The position numbers were made by a program, and so were the translations under genes. The notes under the pieces are model-generated. The model was not told the DNA's origin and searched no databases. It was given only the letters and a program-made list of their open reading frames with translations. From Ruicaihuangia caeni (GTDB lineage Bacteria > Actinomycetota > Actinomycetes > Actinomycetales > Microbacteriaceae), in NCBI RefSeq assembly GCF_029952955.1, contig NZ_JASATX010000002.1:62001-126000 (forward strand): a DNA stretch of 64,000 nucleotides. Reading direction: 5' to 3'. How positions within the stretch are numbered: position 1 is the stretch's first letter; every line of letters begins with the position of its first letter. Below are positions 33,483 through 42,232 of the stretch, one piece after another.

Positions 33483-34741
33483 AGTCGATCGCCGGCGAGG
33501 ATCTCCTCGACGAGCGTCGCATCGCGCAGCAAGTCGGCGTCGTCGCCGGCGGCTCGCTCGAGGGTGATGCCGGCCGCGATGCCGGTCTCCTCTGAGACGC
33601 CCGCCGGCAGCGAGATCGCCGGTGTCGCGAACAGGGTCGCGGGGGTGGAGTTCAGCACGACGGCACGGAGCTGGGCTTCCGCCTCGTCTTGTGAAAGCGT
33701 GAGCGCTTTCGGCGGCTCGCCGGTGGTCGTGGGGTACACGAGCGTCGTGACGCGTGAGCGGCCCAGCGCCGAGACGAATCGTTCGTGCATCGCCGCGAGC
33801 TCAGCTCTCGCAGACCGGTACTCATCGGGCGAGACCGGCTCATCGAGCGCTGCCCTGAGGATCTCGCGCGTATCCGGGCTCTCGGACACCTCTATCAGCG
33901 CTTGCACGGCGTCGGCTCCGTGCGCGGCGCCGAGGTAGTCCTTGATCGCGGGGATCGTCTCGTATGCGAGCACCACGATTCCGAGCTCGAAGCACCGGTC
34001 GAGCTCGCGCTGCTCGCTCAACAGCATCACCTCGACCCCAGTCGCGGCGATACGAGACATCGCCTCCTCGAACAGTGCTCGGCGCGCCGGCGTCAACCAC
34101 TCGCAGGCCTCCTCCAGCACGCCGAGCACGGGCGACTGCGACGCAGCCGAAGGCGACGGAGCTGCTGGAACACTGCCGAGTACTCGATCGACGAGCGCGA
34201 CATCCGCCACACTCCTCCCGAGCACTCCGACCGTGTCACGTGAGGGCGAGATGCGAATGACGCCGGATGCCGGGTAGCGCCCGGTGCTCGGACGGAACCC
34301 GACCAGCCCGGTGTACGCCGCGGGGATCCGCGCCGACCCACCCGTATCGGTGCCGAGTGCGACTCGCGCATACCGGAGCATGACGGCGAGAGCGCTGCCT
34401 CCGCTCGATCCGCCCACCGTGTAGTCGGGGTTCTCTGGATGGAGCGTCGTGCCGAAGGTCGGGTTCACGCCGGTGATGCCGTGCCCCAACTCGTGGAGGT
34501 TGGTCTTGCCGACGATCGTCGCGCCGGCCGCGCGGAGGCTCGCGACGACCTTCGCGTCGGCGGTGGCGACGTTGTCGCTGAGGAACCGGGTGCCGCCTGT
34601 CGTCGGCAGTCCGGCGACGTCGATGTTGTCCTTGACGGCGACATCCCACCCGTCCAGCACCCCGTGGCCTGTGGCGGGAATGAGCGCGCGCGACGTGAAG
34701 ACGTCGGCGGCGCGAGGCCGGACTCGTTGTTCGAGTGTCAT
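33476..34741 (-). CDS. Amidase-signature hydrolase, indoleacetamide-hydrolase-like
   Basis: 421 residues. The catalytic Lys is in VAVKDNIDVAG, the Ser pair in GGSSGGSA and TDTGGSARIPAAY. Runs such as NLHELGHGITG and SPSRDTVGVLGRSVADVALVD are close to the indole-3-acetamide hydrolase branch of the amidase-signature family. It hydrolyses an amide to an acid and ammonia. It is the second gene after the LacI-controlled sodium symporter (71 nt gap), so the transported compound is probably its substrate (inference). It ends in an 8-bp tandem repeat. Confidence 0.9.
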   Translation of the reverse strand: MTLEQRVRPRAADVFTSRALIPATGHGVLDGWDVAVKDNIDVAGLPTTGGTRFLSDNVATADAKVVASLRAAGATIVGKTNLHELGHGITGVNPTFGTTLHPENPDYTVGGSSGGSALAVMLRYARVALGTDTGGSARIPAAYTGLVGFRPSTGRYPASGVIRISPSRDTVGVLGRSVADVALVDRVLGSVPAAPSPSAASQSPVLGVLEEACEWLTPARRALFEEAMSRIAATGVEVMLLSEQRELDRCFELGIVVLAYETIPAIKDYLGAAHGADAVQALIEVSESPDTREILRAALDEPVSPDEYRSARAELAAMHERFVSALGRSRVTTLVYPTTTGEPPKALTLSQDEAEAQLRAVVLNSTPATLFATPAISLPAGVSEETGIAAGITLERAAGDDADLLRDATLVEEILAGDRLG

Positions 34742-34812
34742 TGCATGTTCCTAGTACGACACGAACGCACCTGCCGGCGGCTCCGCAGTGGGAACCGCCG
34801 GCAGGATGCCGC

Positions 34813-36327
34813 TCAGGAGACCAGAGCGGTGTCGGCCGACTCCGTCTTGGGGTCGCGCTCGGCCTTCACCAGCGCCCAGAGGTCGTCCACACGCTGCTTC
34901 TCCTCAGCCGACTGCGGGCGCAGCACCGAGATGAGCACGAGGGTCGCCGCGTTGAAGATCATCGCGACCAGGCCTGAGGTCAGGCCTCCGAGCCACGGGA
35001 TCTGCACCGGGTAGAGGGCCTGGAGCACGCTCGCCATGGTGAAGCCAACGAGCATTCCCCAGACGGCGCCTGCGGCCGTGGCGCGCTTCCAGAAGATGCC
35101 GAGCAGCAGCGTGGGCGCCAGCTGCACAATGCCCTGGTACGAGATCAGGGCGAGGCCCACGAGTCCGGATACCGAGCTCAGCGTCGAGAGCGCGATCAGC
35201 GCCGATACCGCGGTCGTGATGCCCACGGCCCACTTCGCGACACGGGTGTCGGCCCGTGATCCCGGACGCACGACTCCGACGATGTCATTCGCAGCCTGCG
35301 CGCCGACCGCCTGGATGTTGGCACCGACGTTGCCCAGGGTCGCGCCGACGACCGCGATCGCGGCCAGCGTGAGCACCCAGATGCCGGCGTCGCCCGCGAC
35401 GATGAACCACACGTGGTCGGGCGCCGCCGCGACGCGCTCGTCGGACGAGGCGAGGTAGGCCACCGTGAGCACGGCGGTGGTGAACACCAGCATGAGCGGC
35501 GCAGCCAGCCCTGCGGTCTTGCGAATCGTGCCACTGCTGCGCGCGGTGAAGAGCCGCACGAAGATGTCCGGCCAGCACCAGGTGCCCAGTGCGCCGGTCA
35601 GCGTGATGGCCACCGCGTAGAGGGGGCCGTACTCCTCGTTGGGGCCGAGCAGCGAGGTGAAGCCCTCGGGCACGTCGGAGAACCCGTGCCCGTTCGTCAG
35701 CAGCATCACGAGCAGGCCGATCGCGATCACGGTGCCGATGAGGTAGGCGAAGATGCCCTGCACCATGTCGCTGATGATGATTCCGCGCATGCCGTGGCGG
35801 ACCGTCCAGATCTGACGGACGCCGATGACCACGACGCTGAGCACGATCGCCATGATCGGCACGAGCGACCCGGCCGACAGGTACTCAAAGACCAGTGCCA
35901 GCGACTGCAGCCCGAGCACGATCCACGGGATCGTCGCGATGATGCCGATCGCCGAGGCGACCAGTCGCACCGGGCGCGAGCGGTACCGCAGCGCGAGCAG
36001 GTCGGACTGCGTGCCGAGGTCGAACTTCTTGCCCCAGCGGAACACCGGCTTCGAGAGCGCGACCATGAGCAGCACGCCGAGCAGGGCGTAGGCCATCAGG
36101 TAGTACCCGATGATCCCGCTCAGGGCGGCGAGCCCTGCGAAGGAGATGAACACGGTGCCGGGCAAGAACGTGTTGACGTACGCCATCGTGCCGAAGATCG
36201 GACCGAACGAGCGGCCGGCCGTTGCGTACGAACTGAAGTCGGTATCGGGCTTTCGCGCTCGCTCCATCGCGACGATCGTGATGATGAGAAAGAGAACGAG
36301 GCCCCCGTAGCCGATGAGGATGTCCAT
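34813..36327 (-). CDS. Sodium:solute symporter (SSS family)
   Basis: 504 residues with about 13 membrane helices. SSS signatures: SFGPIFGTMAYVNTFLPGTVFISFAGLAAL near the start, SDLLALRYRSRPVRLVAS, GLALISYQGIVQLAPTLLLGIFW. It would import a small organic solute with sodium. The ATG at 36327 opens the first helix; AAGG lies 10 nt upstream. A promoter (TTGACA-N18-TAGTTT) and a LacI-type operator lie just before it, and the amidase gene follows, so uptake and hydrolysis are co-controlled. Confidence 0.92.
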   Translation of the reverse strand: MDILIGYGGLVLFLIITIVAMERARKPDTDFSSYATAGRSFGPIFGTMAYVNTFLPGTVFISFAGLAALSGIIGYYLMAYALLGVLLMVALSKPVFRWGKKFDLGTQSDLLALRYRSRPVRLVASAIGIIATIPWIVLGLQSLALVFEYLSAGSLVPIMAIVLSVVVIGVRQIWTVRHGMRGIIISDMVQGIFAYLIGTVIAIGLLVMLLTNGHGFSDVPEGFTSLLGPNEEYGPLYAVAITLTGALGTWCWPDIFVRLFTARSSGTIRKTAGLAAPLMLVFTTAVLTVAYLASSDERVAAAPDHVWFIVAGDAGIWVLTLAAIAVVGATLGNVGANIQAVGAQAANDIVGVVRPGSRADTRVAKWAVGITTAVSALIALSTLSSVSGLVGLALISYQGIVQLAPTLLLGIFWKRATAAGAVWGMLVGFTMASVLQALYPVQIPWLGGLTSGLVAMIFNAATLVLISVLRPQSAEEKQRVDDLWALVKAERDPKTESADTALVS

Positions 36328-36364
36328 GTCGGGATGACCTTCCTTGGTCGAGAACAAATAGTGA

Positions 36365-36416
36365 CGGAACGTTCCGGCAGGCAGTGAAACTAACACCTGC
36401 CGCTCGGCCGTGTCAA
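36365..36416 (-). promoter_or_regulatory. Promoter with LacI-type operator for the symporter-amidase operon
   Basis: Minus strand: -35 TTGACA (36416-36411), 18-bp spacer, -10 TAGTTT (36392-36387). The perfect 12-bp palindrome CGGAACGTTCCG (36365-36376) starts about 10 bp after the -10, over the expected transcript start, the right place for a roadblock repressor. The central CG is typical of LacI-family operators. Confidence 0.7.
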
Positions 36417-36486
36417 AGCATGAGGTCTTCGCTGTCGGTTCGGGCGTGAGCCCGGTGCGAGATTTCGGTGCCGCTCAGCTGGCCGC

Positions 36487-37500
36487 TCAGCCCGCGGGGA
36501 TGCGCATCACCGGCGACGGCTCGGCTGCGGTCGAGAGCGTCGGGTCGTACCGCGCCATGACCGGCTGTTGGTCGCCCGAATCGGTCGCCAGGAGCAGCTC
36601 GACTGATGCGAATCCGAAGCCATGCGGTTCCAGGTTGAGCGTCACGTCGAAGGTCGACAGCGCCTTCGCGTTCGGGCGGCTGGCGTACGCACCGATTCGG
36701 AGGCTTCGCGAGGCGTACTGCGGTTGGGAGAGGATCAGTCGAGCGCGCTCCGCGGCATCCTGCCATCCGAAGAGGATCGCGTCGACGCTGGGGTCGCTGA
36801 GCACGGCATCGACCGCGTGCTGAAGCTCTTCGTTGGTGGCGAACGGCGGCAGCGTCTGGTGCACGGGCGCGACGCGATGGTCGGCTGCCCACCGCAGATA
36901 TCCCGCCAGCACCTGCGAGGTCCATGAGGTCTCGTCGCGAAGCTCGGCCCCGATCATCGCCGGATGGTGCGACGACAGGCTCGCGAGCGCGTCGAGCGCC
37001 CGATAGCTCTCCTCCGCGTGCTCGATGGCGATCACACCCGTCGTGTGCCGTCTCGCCTCTTCATCCAATTCGCCCGCGACCACCAGCGGCACGTCGGAGT
37101 CGGTGAGCGATTGCAGCATCGGGTCGTCGCGCAGCGCATCGATGACGATCACGCCGCGGTACGCGCGCCAGGGATTCGCTTCAGTCGGAACGGTGGTCAG
37201 CAGGGTGAGGTCGTAGCCATGCCGCCCCGCGGCGTCCACTGCGCCGAACGCGAAGCCCATGTAGAACTCCATGTCGCGGATGTCGGATGGCACATAGAGG
37301 CCGAGCGCCCCGCCGTGTCGCATGCGCAGGCTTCTCGCGGCCGGATTCGCGATGTACCCCGCAGCACGCGCCGCCGCCTGAACGCGCTCTCGCGTGACCG
37401 CGGAGACCCGGCCGGTGCCGCTGAGCGCTGCCGCGACCGTGGTCTTCGACAGGCCGAGGCTCTTGGCCAGGTCGACGATCGTGGGCGGTCGCGGGGTCAT
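36487..37500 (-). CDS. LacI-family transcriptional regulator
   Basis: 337 residues. Residues 5-55 are the LacI helix-turn-helix and hinge (TIVDLAKSLGLSKTTVAAALSGTGRVSAVTRERV). The rest is a periplasmic-binding-protein-like effector domain (GALGLYVPSDIRDMEFYMGFAFG, VIVIDALRDDPMLQSL). It lies directly upstream of the symporter-amidase operon with a LacI-type palindrome between, so it is the probable repressor of that operon. The effector is unknown and the domain is not clearly sugar-like. Confidence 0.92.
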   Translation of the reverse strand: MTPRPPTIVDLAKSLGLSKTTVAAALSGTGRVSAVTRERVQAAARAAGYIANPAARSLRMRHGGALGLYVPSDIRDMEFYMGFAFGAVDAAGRHGYDLTLLTTVPTEANPWRAYRGVIVIDALRDDPMLQSLTDSDVPLVVAGELDEEARRHTTGVIAIEHAEESYRALDALASLSSHHPAMIGAELRDETSWTSQVLAGYLRWAADHRVAPVHQTLPPFATNEELQHAVDAVLSDPSVDAILFGWQDAAERARLILSQPQYASRSLRIGAYASRPNAKALSTFDVTLNLEPHGFGFASVELLLATDSGDQQPVMARYDPTLSTAAEPSPVMRIPAG

Positions 37501-37540
37501 GGTTCCAGGGTAGGCGGCAAGCGCCCTCCGTCAGACCCGC

Positions 37541-39070
37541 TCAGTTTCCGAAGGCCGGGGGAGCCACGACGTCGGGTCGAGCCTCTTCCTCCTCCTTCGG
37601 GCGGTCTCTTGGCACGCTGACGATGATCGACGCGATCGCCACCACGACCATGAACACGTTGAACAGCAGCCCGATCGCGCCGCCGAAGCGCAGTGCGACA
37701 TTGTCCTGACGGCCGATGAAGAGGCCCCACGACTGGATCAGTTCGGGATTGACGTTCTGGCCCGCGACATACAGCGCGGCCGAGATCGCGACGCCGATCG
37801 CATTGCCGAGCGAGGACGCCATCTTGTAGATGCCGGATGCCGCCCCGACTTGCGCATCCGGCACGTTCGAGAGGGCGGCATCCGTCGACGGGGTCGCGTA
37901 GAAGCCGAGCCCCACGCCGAACAGGGTGAAGCCGATGAAGGTGAGCACGAGGTACTCGCTGAGGAGCAGGAAGGTGAGCGAGCACATGAGGATGCCGACA
38001 CCGGTGATCATGCTGCCCCAGAGCATCGGCCTTCTCGGGCCGAAGCGCTGCAGCAGCTTCTCGCCGACCCTGATGGTCAGCAGGATGGCGACGAGGTAGC
38101 CGAGCGTGAGCAGCCCCGATTGCAGTGAGCTCAGCCCGCCCGCGATCTGCACGAGCCCGAGCGCGACGATCAGCGTGCCGGCGGCGCCGTTCAGCAGGAA
38201 GTTCGACAGCGTCGCGCCGGTGAAGGTGCCATTGCGGAACAGCTTGAGGTCGACGAACGAGTTCCGCTTGCGCGTCTCGATCTGCAGGAAGACGAGCCCA
38301 CTGACGACGAAGATGGCCACGAGGCTCAGGCCGATGAGGCTGAGCCACCCGATGTGCGGGCCCTGCGAGATGTAGATGTTGATCGCCATCAGCATGACGA
38401 TGAAGAAGATCAGCCCCGACCAGTCGAAGCGCGCATCAGCGTTCTCGGGGTCGCGCTCAGCGCGGGACTCGGGTGTGCCATGGAGCAGCAACAGCGCGAG
38501 GATCGACAGCACGATCGAGATCCAGAAGATGGAGCGCCAGCCCAGCGGCGACGACGCCATCAGCCCCCCGAAGAGCGCTGTGAAGCCCGACCCGCCCCAC
38601 GAGCCGATCGACCAGTACGACAGTGCGCGCTGTCGCGCTTTGCCTTCGTAGAACGCCTTCACCAGCGCCATCGTCGACGGCATGATGCAGGCTGCCGAGA
38701 GGCCCTGCACCGCCCGCCCGGCGAGCAGCATGCCGGAGGTGAGCGCGCCCAGGTTCTCGGGCGTCAGCGCGATGATGATCGACCCGGCGATGCTCAAGTA
38801 GATGCCGAGATACATGATCTTGGTTCGCCCGATGCGGTCGGCGAGCCCGCCGGCGACCACGATGAAGATCCCCGAGAAGAGCGACGTGATCGAGACCGCG
38901 AGATTCGCCAGCGTCTGCTCGACGCCCAGTTCGTCTTTGATGCCCGGGATGACGTTGAGCAGCGTCTGCGCGAACAACCAGAAGTTGATGACCGCGAGCA
39001 CGACACCGAGCAGCCATTTGTCGGTCGGCCTCCATTCGGTGGCCGCCCGTTCTGGTGCTGAGGTCGTCAC
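37541..39070 (-). CDS. MFS transporter
   Basis: 509 residues with 12-14 membrane helices. MFS motif A is GGLADRIGRTKIMYLG; helix 1 is WLLGVVLAVINFWLFAQTLL. The wide central loop (ESRAERDPENADARFDWSG) and length place it in the DHA2/EmrB-like group. The GTG start overlaps the stop of the M20 gene (GTGA), so the permease is translated together with the amidohydrolase and probably moves its substrate or product. The tail is Glu-rich (PKEEEEARPD). Confidence 0.9.
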   Translation of the reverse strand: MTTSAPERAATEWRPTDKWLLGVVLAVINFWLFAQTLLNVIPGIKDELGVEQTLANLAVSITSLFSGIFIVVAGGLADRIGRTKIMYLGIYLSIAGSIIIALTPENLGALTSGMLLAGRAVQGLSAACIMPSTMALVKAFYEGKARQRALSYWSIGSWGGSGFTALFGGLMASSPLGWRSIFWISIVLSILALLLLHGTPESRAERDPENADARFDWSGLIFFIVMLMAINIYISQGPHIGWLSLIGLSLVAIFVVSGLVFLQIETRKRNSFVDLKLFRNGTFTGATLSNFLLNGAAGTLIVALGLVQIAGGLSSLQSGLLTLGYLVAILLTIRVGEKLLQRFGPRRPMLWGSMITGVGILMCSLTFLLLSEYLVLTFIGFTLFGVGLGFYATPSTDAALSNVPDAQVGAASGIYKMASSLGNAIGVAISAALYVAGQNVNPELIQSWGLFIGRQDNVALRFGGAIGLLFNVFMVVVAIASIIVSVPRDRPKEEEEARPDVVAPPAFGN

Positions 39071-40335
39071 GGTGCGACCTCGTTGGTCGCCTGCTTGGAG
39101 AGATAGGCGAGCGCCGCGAGCACATGTGCCGAGGTCGCGATGCCGAGGGTCGGATCGATGACCGGCGCGAACGCGGGCGAGTGATTGGCCGGAATGTCTT
39201 GCAGCACGGTGCCGCTCGCCACTGCCTTGCGGTAGCGCTCGGGGTTGACCGACCCGACCGTCCAATAGGTGTAAGGGCAGCCCAAGGCATCCGGGAGCTC
39301 GCTGAAGTCTTCGGATGCCGTAACGGGAGCGACACGGAACACGGCGTGCTCCCCGAAGTGGCCGGTGAACGCCGCGGTCACTCGCTCAGTGACGGCTGGG
39401 TCGTTGCTCGTCAGCGGGAACTGGTCGTAGTAGTCGAACTGCGGGTCGCGAGGCGAACCCGCCGCCGCGCACTCGCCTCGCACGATGCGTTCGATCGACG
39501 CCATGACTCGCTTGCGCAGGTCGGGGTCGTACGTGCGCAGATTCAGCAGCAGCTCGGCGCTGTCGGGGATGATGTTCGACTTCGTGCCGGCATTGATCGC
39601 ACCCACCGTGACCACCGCGAACTGGCCGGGCTGCACCTCGCGCGAGACGATCGCCTGCAATCTCGTGACGATGGATGCCGCCAGCACCACCGGGTCGATC
39701 GAAAGATGCGGCATCGACCCGTGAGCCCCCTGGCCGTGCACCGTGATCTTGAGCGAGTCGCCGGCCGACAGCACGGGCCCGGGCGTGGTGCCGATGGTGC
39801 CGGCCTCCTGGGGCATCACGTGCTGTGCGAAGGCGACATCCGGTTTGGGCACTTTTGCGGCGAGCCCGTCGGCGATCATCGCTCGAGCGCCGGCGGCGGT
39901 CTCCTCGCCCGGCTGGAACACGGCCGCGTACGTCCCCGACCACGCATCACGGTGGTCGGCGAGCAGCTTCGCCGCACCGAGCAGGGCGACCGCATGCATG
40001 TCGTGCCCGCAGGCGTGCATGACGCCATCGACGGTCGACGCGTACTCGAGGCCCGTCGCCTCGGTCACCGGAAGTGCATCGATGTCGGCGCGAGCCAGCA
40101 CAGTGCTCCCGGAACCATTGGCGCTCCCCGAGCCATTGGCAAGGATGCCGACGACACCCGTGCCGCCCAACCGCTGCACGTCGTAGCCGAACTCCCTGAG
40201 CCGGCGCTCGACGATGCCGGCCGTGCGGTGCTCCTCCATGCTGAGCTCGGGATGGCGGTGCAGGTCTTTGTACAGCGCGCGTTGCCACTCGAGTTCGCTA
40301 TCGAGCTTCGGCAGTACTTCGCTCGCGTTCGACAT
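39067..40335 (-). CDS. M20-family amidohydrolase (IAA-amino-acid hydrolase-like)
   Basis: 422 residues. HACGHDMHAVALLGAAKLL and FQPGEETAAGARAMI hold the metal ligands of the M20D group; the lid domain starts KITVHGQGAHGSMP, and the last ligand is in PANHSPAFAPVID. M20D enzymes cleave N-acyl amino acids, including indoleacetyl-amino acids, hippurate and N-acetyl compounds. ATG at 40335 with GAGG 8 nt upstream. Coupled to the MFS gene. With the neighbouring indoleacetamide-hydrolase-like amidase it suggests use of amide-conjugated acids such as auxin conjugates (inference). Confidence 0.92.
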   Translation of the reverse strand: MSNASEVLPKLDSELEWQRALYKDLHRHPELSMEEHRTAGIVERRLREFGYDVQRLGGTGVVGILANGSGSANGSGSTVLARADIDALPVTEATGLEYASTVDGVMHACGHDMHAVALLGAAKLLADHRDAWSGTYAAVFQPGEETAAGARAMIADGLAAKVPKPDVAFAQHVMPQEAGTIGTTPGPVLSAGDSLKITVHGQGAHGSMPHLSIDPVVLAASIVTRLQAIVSREVQPGQFAVVTVGAINAGTKSNIIPDSAELLLNLRTYDPDLRKRVMASIERIVRGECAAAGSPRDPQFDYYDQFPLTSNDPAVTERVTAAFTGHFGEHAVFRVAPVTASEDFSELPDALGCPYTYWTVGSVNPERYRKAVASGTVLQDIPANHSPAFAPVIDPTLGIATSAHVLAALAYLSKQATNEVAP

Positions 40336-40434
40336 CCGAATCGCCTCGCCTTCGTCGCCGCAAGCGGCCGGAGCTTCGTTGCGGCTCAGTCGACAACGTA
40401 CGCTCGGGGCGCGCGTGCGCCAGATGGCCGCGTT

Positions 40435-40492
40435 GCGAGGGTTTGCTGCAGGTCCGCGGGTTGCATCCCTCGCAACTGCACGAAACCCTCGC
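40435..40492. repeat. 58-bp near-perfect palindrome
   Basis: Arms GCGAGGGTTTGCTGCAG (40435-40451) and the reverse complement of GCGAGGGTTTCGTGCAG (40476-40492): 17 bp with two adjacent mismatches (GC against CG), loop 24 nt. A competing inner pairing GTTGCGAGGG/CCCTCGCAAC is also possible. It sits in the 227-bp gap before the M20 gene, which otherwise holds only GAGCC-rich low-complexity sequence (40520-40560). Confidence 0.75.
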
Positions 40493-40562
40493 GCGAACGG
40501 CAACCGCGCCGATCCGAGGCCAGCTGAGCCGAGCCGCGCCGAGCCGAGCTGAGCCGCGCCGG

Positions 40563-40913
40563 TCAGCTCGGCCGAGAAGCGGAGTCCTCCGGCAGACCAC
40601 CTGCGGCGGCGGCCGCTCCAGCCTCGAGCGGTCCAGGGGTGCCTGGGCACTTGACCGAGTGCAAGGAGAAGAACGCGTTCAACTCGTCGATCGACCGGAA
40701 CTCGTACTCCTTGGGCCCGTCGCCGCTCGCGAGCCAGAGGAGTGAGTACGAGTCGGCGGTCTCCTCGAGCAGTCCGAGCAGCGACTCGGCGTTCTTGGGG
40801 TCGATGGTCGCGTCGCTCACCCGCCACTCTGTCGTAGAGAGTCGCGTGAAGGCGAGGCCATCGATGTCGGGTGGCTCGAAGGATGCGGCGGGCTTGATTT
40901 TGACGGCGGGCAT
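40563..40913 (-). CDS. Hypothetical small protein
   Basis: 116 residues, soluble. A beta-rich core (DIDGLAFTRLSTTEWRVSDATI) precedes a helical stretch (PKNAESLLGLLEETADSYSLLWL) and ends in an Ala/Gly-rich tail. YEFRSIDELNAFFS resembles a short helix-strand pair. No family recognised. ATG with GGAAA 7 nt upstream; 48 bp from the next small minus-strand gene, perhaps one operon with it. Confidence 0.65.
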   Translation of the reverse strand: MPAVKIKPAASFEPPDIDGLAFTRLSTTEWRVSDATIDPKNAESLLGLLEETADSYSLLWLASGDGPKEYEFRSIDELNAFFSLHSVKCPGTPGPLEAGAAAAAGGLPEDSASRPS

Positions 40914-40961
40914 TGTCGTTTCCGGGAGGGTGCGAGGGCTTGGGGTGAGGGCTCGACGACG

Positions 40962-41261
40962 TCAGAGGTCGAAGCCGAGTTGCGCCGCGAAGGCTTGCCA
41001 GCGCGGCATGTAGATCGAGGCGAGCACAGCGGTGTTCGCCATCGCGATCAGCCCGAGGGTCGCAGCCGAACCGAGCACCACTACGACCAGCTTCGGAAGG
41101 GTTCCGACACGCTCCCACGCAGTGCCTGCCGAGCGACCGAGCCGAGCCGCTTCCGTCGCGGCCCGGGAGACCAGTTCCTGCGAGTGCTTGAGGAGCCGCT
41201 CGCCGTTTCGCCTGATGTTCCCCGCGTTGAACCGGCTGGGAAACGCTTGAAATGTGGTCAT
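40962..41261 (-). CDS. Hypothetical small membrane protein
   Basis: 99 residues. An amphipathic, Arg-rich N-terminal half (NAGNIRRNGERLLKHSQELVSRAATEAARLG) is followed by one membrane helix (LVVVVLGSAATLGLIAMANTAV, about residues 62-84) and a short tail. The ATG at 41261 has AGGGAGG 6 nt upstream, which decides against an earlier in-frame start. It lies downstream of hsp20 on the same strand but 198 bp away. Function unknown. Confidence 0.7.
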   Translation of the reverse strand: MTTFQAFPSRFNAGNIRRNGERLLKHSQELVSRAATEAARLGRSAGTAWERVGTLPKLVVVVLGSAATLGLIAMANTAVLASIYMPRWQAFAAQLGFDL

Positions 41262-41459
41262 ACGAGCCTCCCTGATGAATGTGCTTCGGCGCTCTTGTGG
41301 ATGCCGGAAGCGGACGTGCGAGAACGAGCGAGAAGAGGCGGCCACCGGGCGGTGCCCGGCAGCCGCTTCTCCTGCGTCGCGCGGCGCTTGGATGCGACAC
41401 GAGCATCGTCTGCGACCGCGGCGGCGAAGCGCCGATGTCAGGCGTACTCGCGCTTCGCG

Positions 41460-41891
41460 CTAGGCCGTGACGGCCTTGTTGGACTTCGATGCGGATTCGA
41501 CCGTGATCTTGCGCGGTCGCGCGCGCTCGGCGATCGGGATGACCACACTGAGCACACCGTTGTCGTAGCTCGCGGAGATGCCTTCGACGTCGACATCGTC
41601 GCCGATGGTGAATTGGCGCATATACGAACCGAATGGGCGCTCCTGCGTGAGCCAGCGTGCGCCCTCTCGGGTCGCTGCGGTGCGTTCAGCACGGATCGTG
41701 AGCACATGCCCATCGACGTCAACGTCGACCGAGCCGGGATCGATGCCGGGGAGGTCGGCGCTCAGCACGTACTGCTCGCCCTCTCTGAAGAGATCCACAG
41801 GCATGATCCTGGGCTGACGGCTTGTGTCGAAAAGGCTCTGTGCCAGCCGGTCCAACTGAGTGAAAGGATCAAATGACATCGACATAGCCAT
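41460..41891 (-). CDS. hsp20: Hsp20/alpha-crystallin small heat-shock protein
   Basis: 143 residues. Short N-terminal arm (MSFDPFTQLDRLAQSLF), then the alpha-crystallin domain: MPVDLFREGEQYVLSADLPGI, VDVDVDGHVLTIRAER, RPFGSYMRQFTIGDDVDVEGISASYDNGVLSVVIPIAE. The GVLSV motif and an IPIAE strand end are standard. It is an ATP-independent holdase that keeps unfolding proteins soluble. RBS AGAGGTGA 6 nt before the ATG. The promoter is inside a perfect CIRCE, so HrcA control on heat shock is nearly certain. Confidence 0.96.
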   Translation of the reverse strand: MAMSMSFDPFTQLDRLAQSLFDTSRQPRIMPVDLFREGEQYVLSADLPGIDPGSVDVDVDGHVLTIRAERTAATREGARWLTQERPFGSYMRQFTIGDDVDVEGISASYDNGVLSVVIPIAERARPRKITVESASKSNKAVTA

Positions 41892-41949
41892 GACAAATCA
41901 CCTCTTTTTCACTTGTTTGGACGCCACGTGGCTTCGTGGCTCGGCCCCG

Positions 41950-41979
41950 ATTTTAGCACTCTCATGCGTCGAGTGCTAA
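41950..41979 (-). promoter_or_regulatory. CIRCE operator (HrcA) over the hsp20 promoter
   Basis: TTAGCACTC-N9-GAGTGCTAA (41953-41979) matches the CIRCE consensus in all 18 arm positions. On the minus strand a TTAGCA -35 (41979-41974) and a TAAAAT -10 (41955-41950) with 18-bp spacing lie inside it. The remaining 41980-42232 sequence shows no gene I can support. Confidence 0.93.
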
Positions 41980-42232
41980 TGAGCGGCTGAGAGTTTGCTG
42001 GGTCACGGCTTGATCGCGGTTGCGGTTGAACTCTGTGGATGTGCAGGAGCGAGGGCGCCGGTCGGTCGCTGTATCTGTTCGCTTCGCCTGAGCGTCTTGA
42101 CGTACGCCATGCGCGACGGAGACTGGGTGTCACGATCTGTTCGACCCGTTGGCGGCGCGTGGCGACCCGAGTCTTGCCGTCGGCACGACAGACGCCCCCG
42201 AAAACCGCACCGATCCGATCCCGAGCCCCAGG

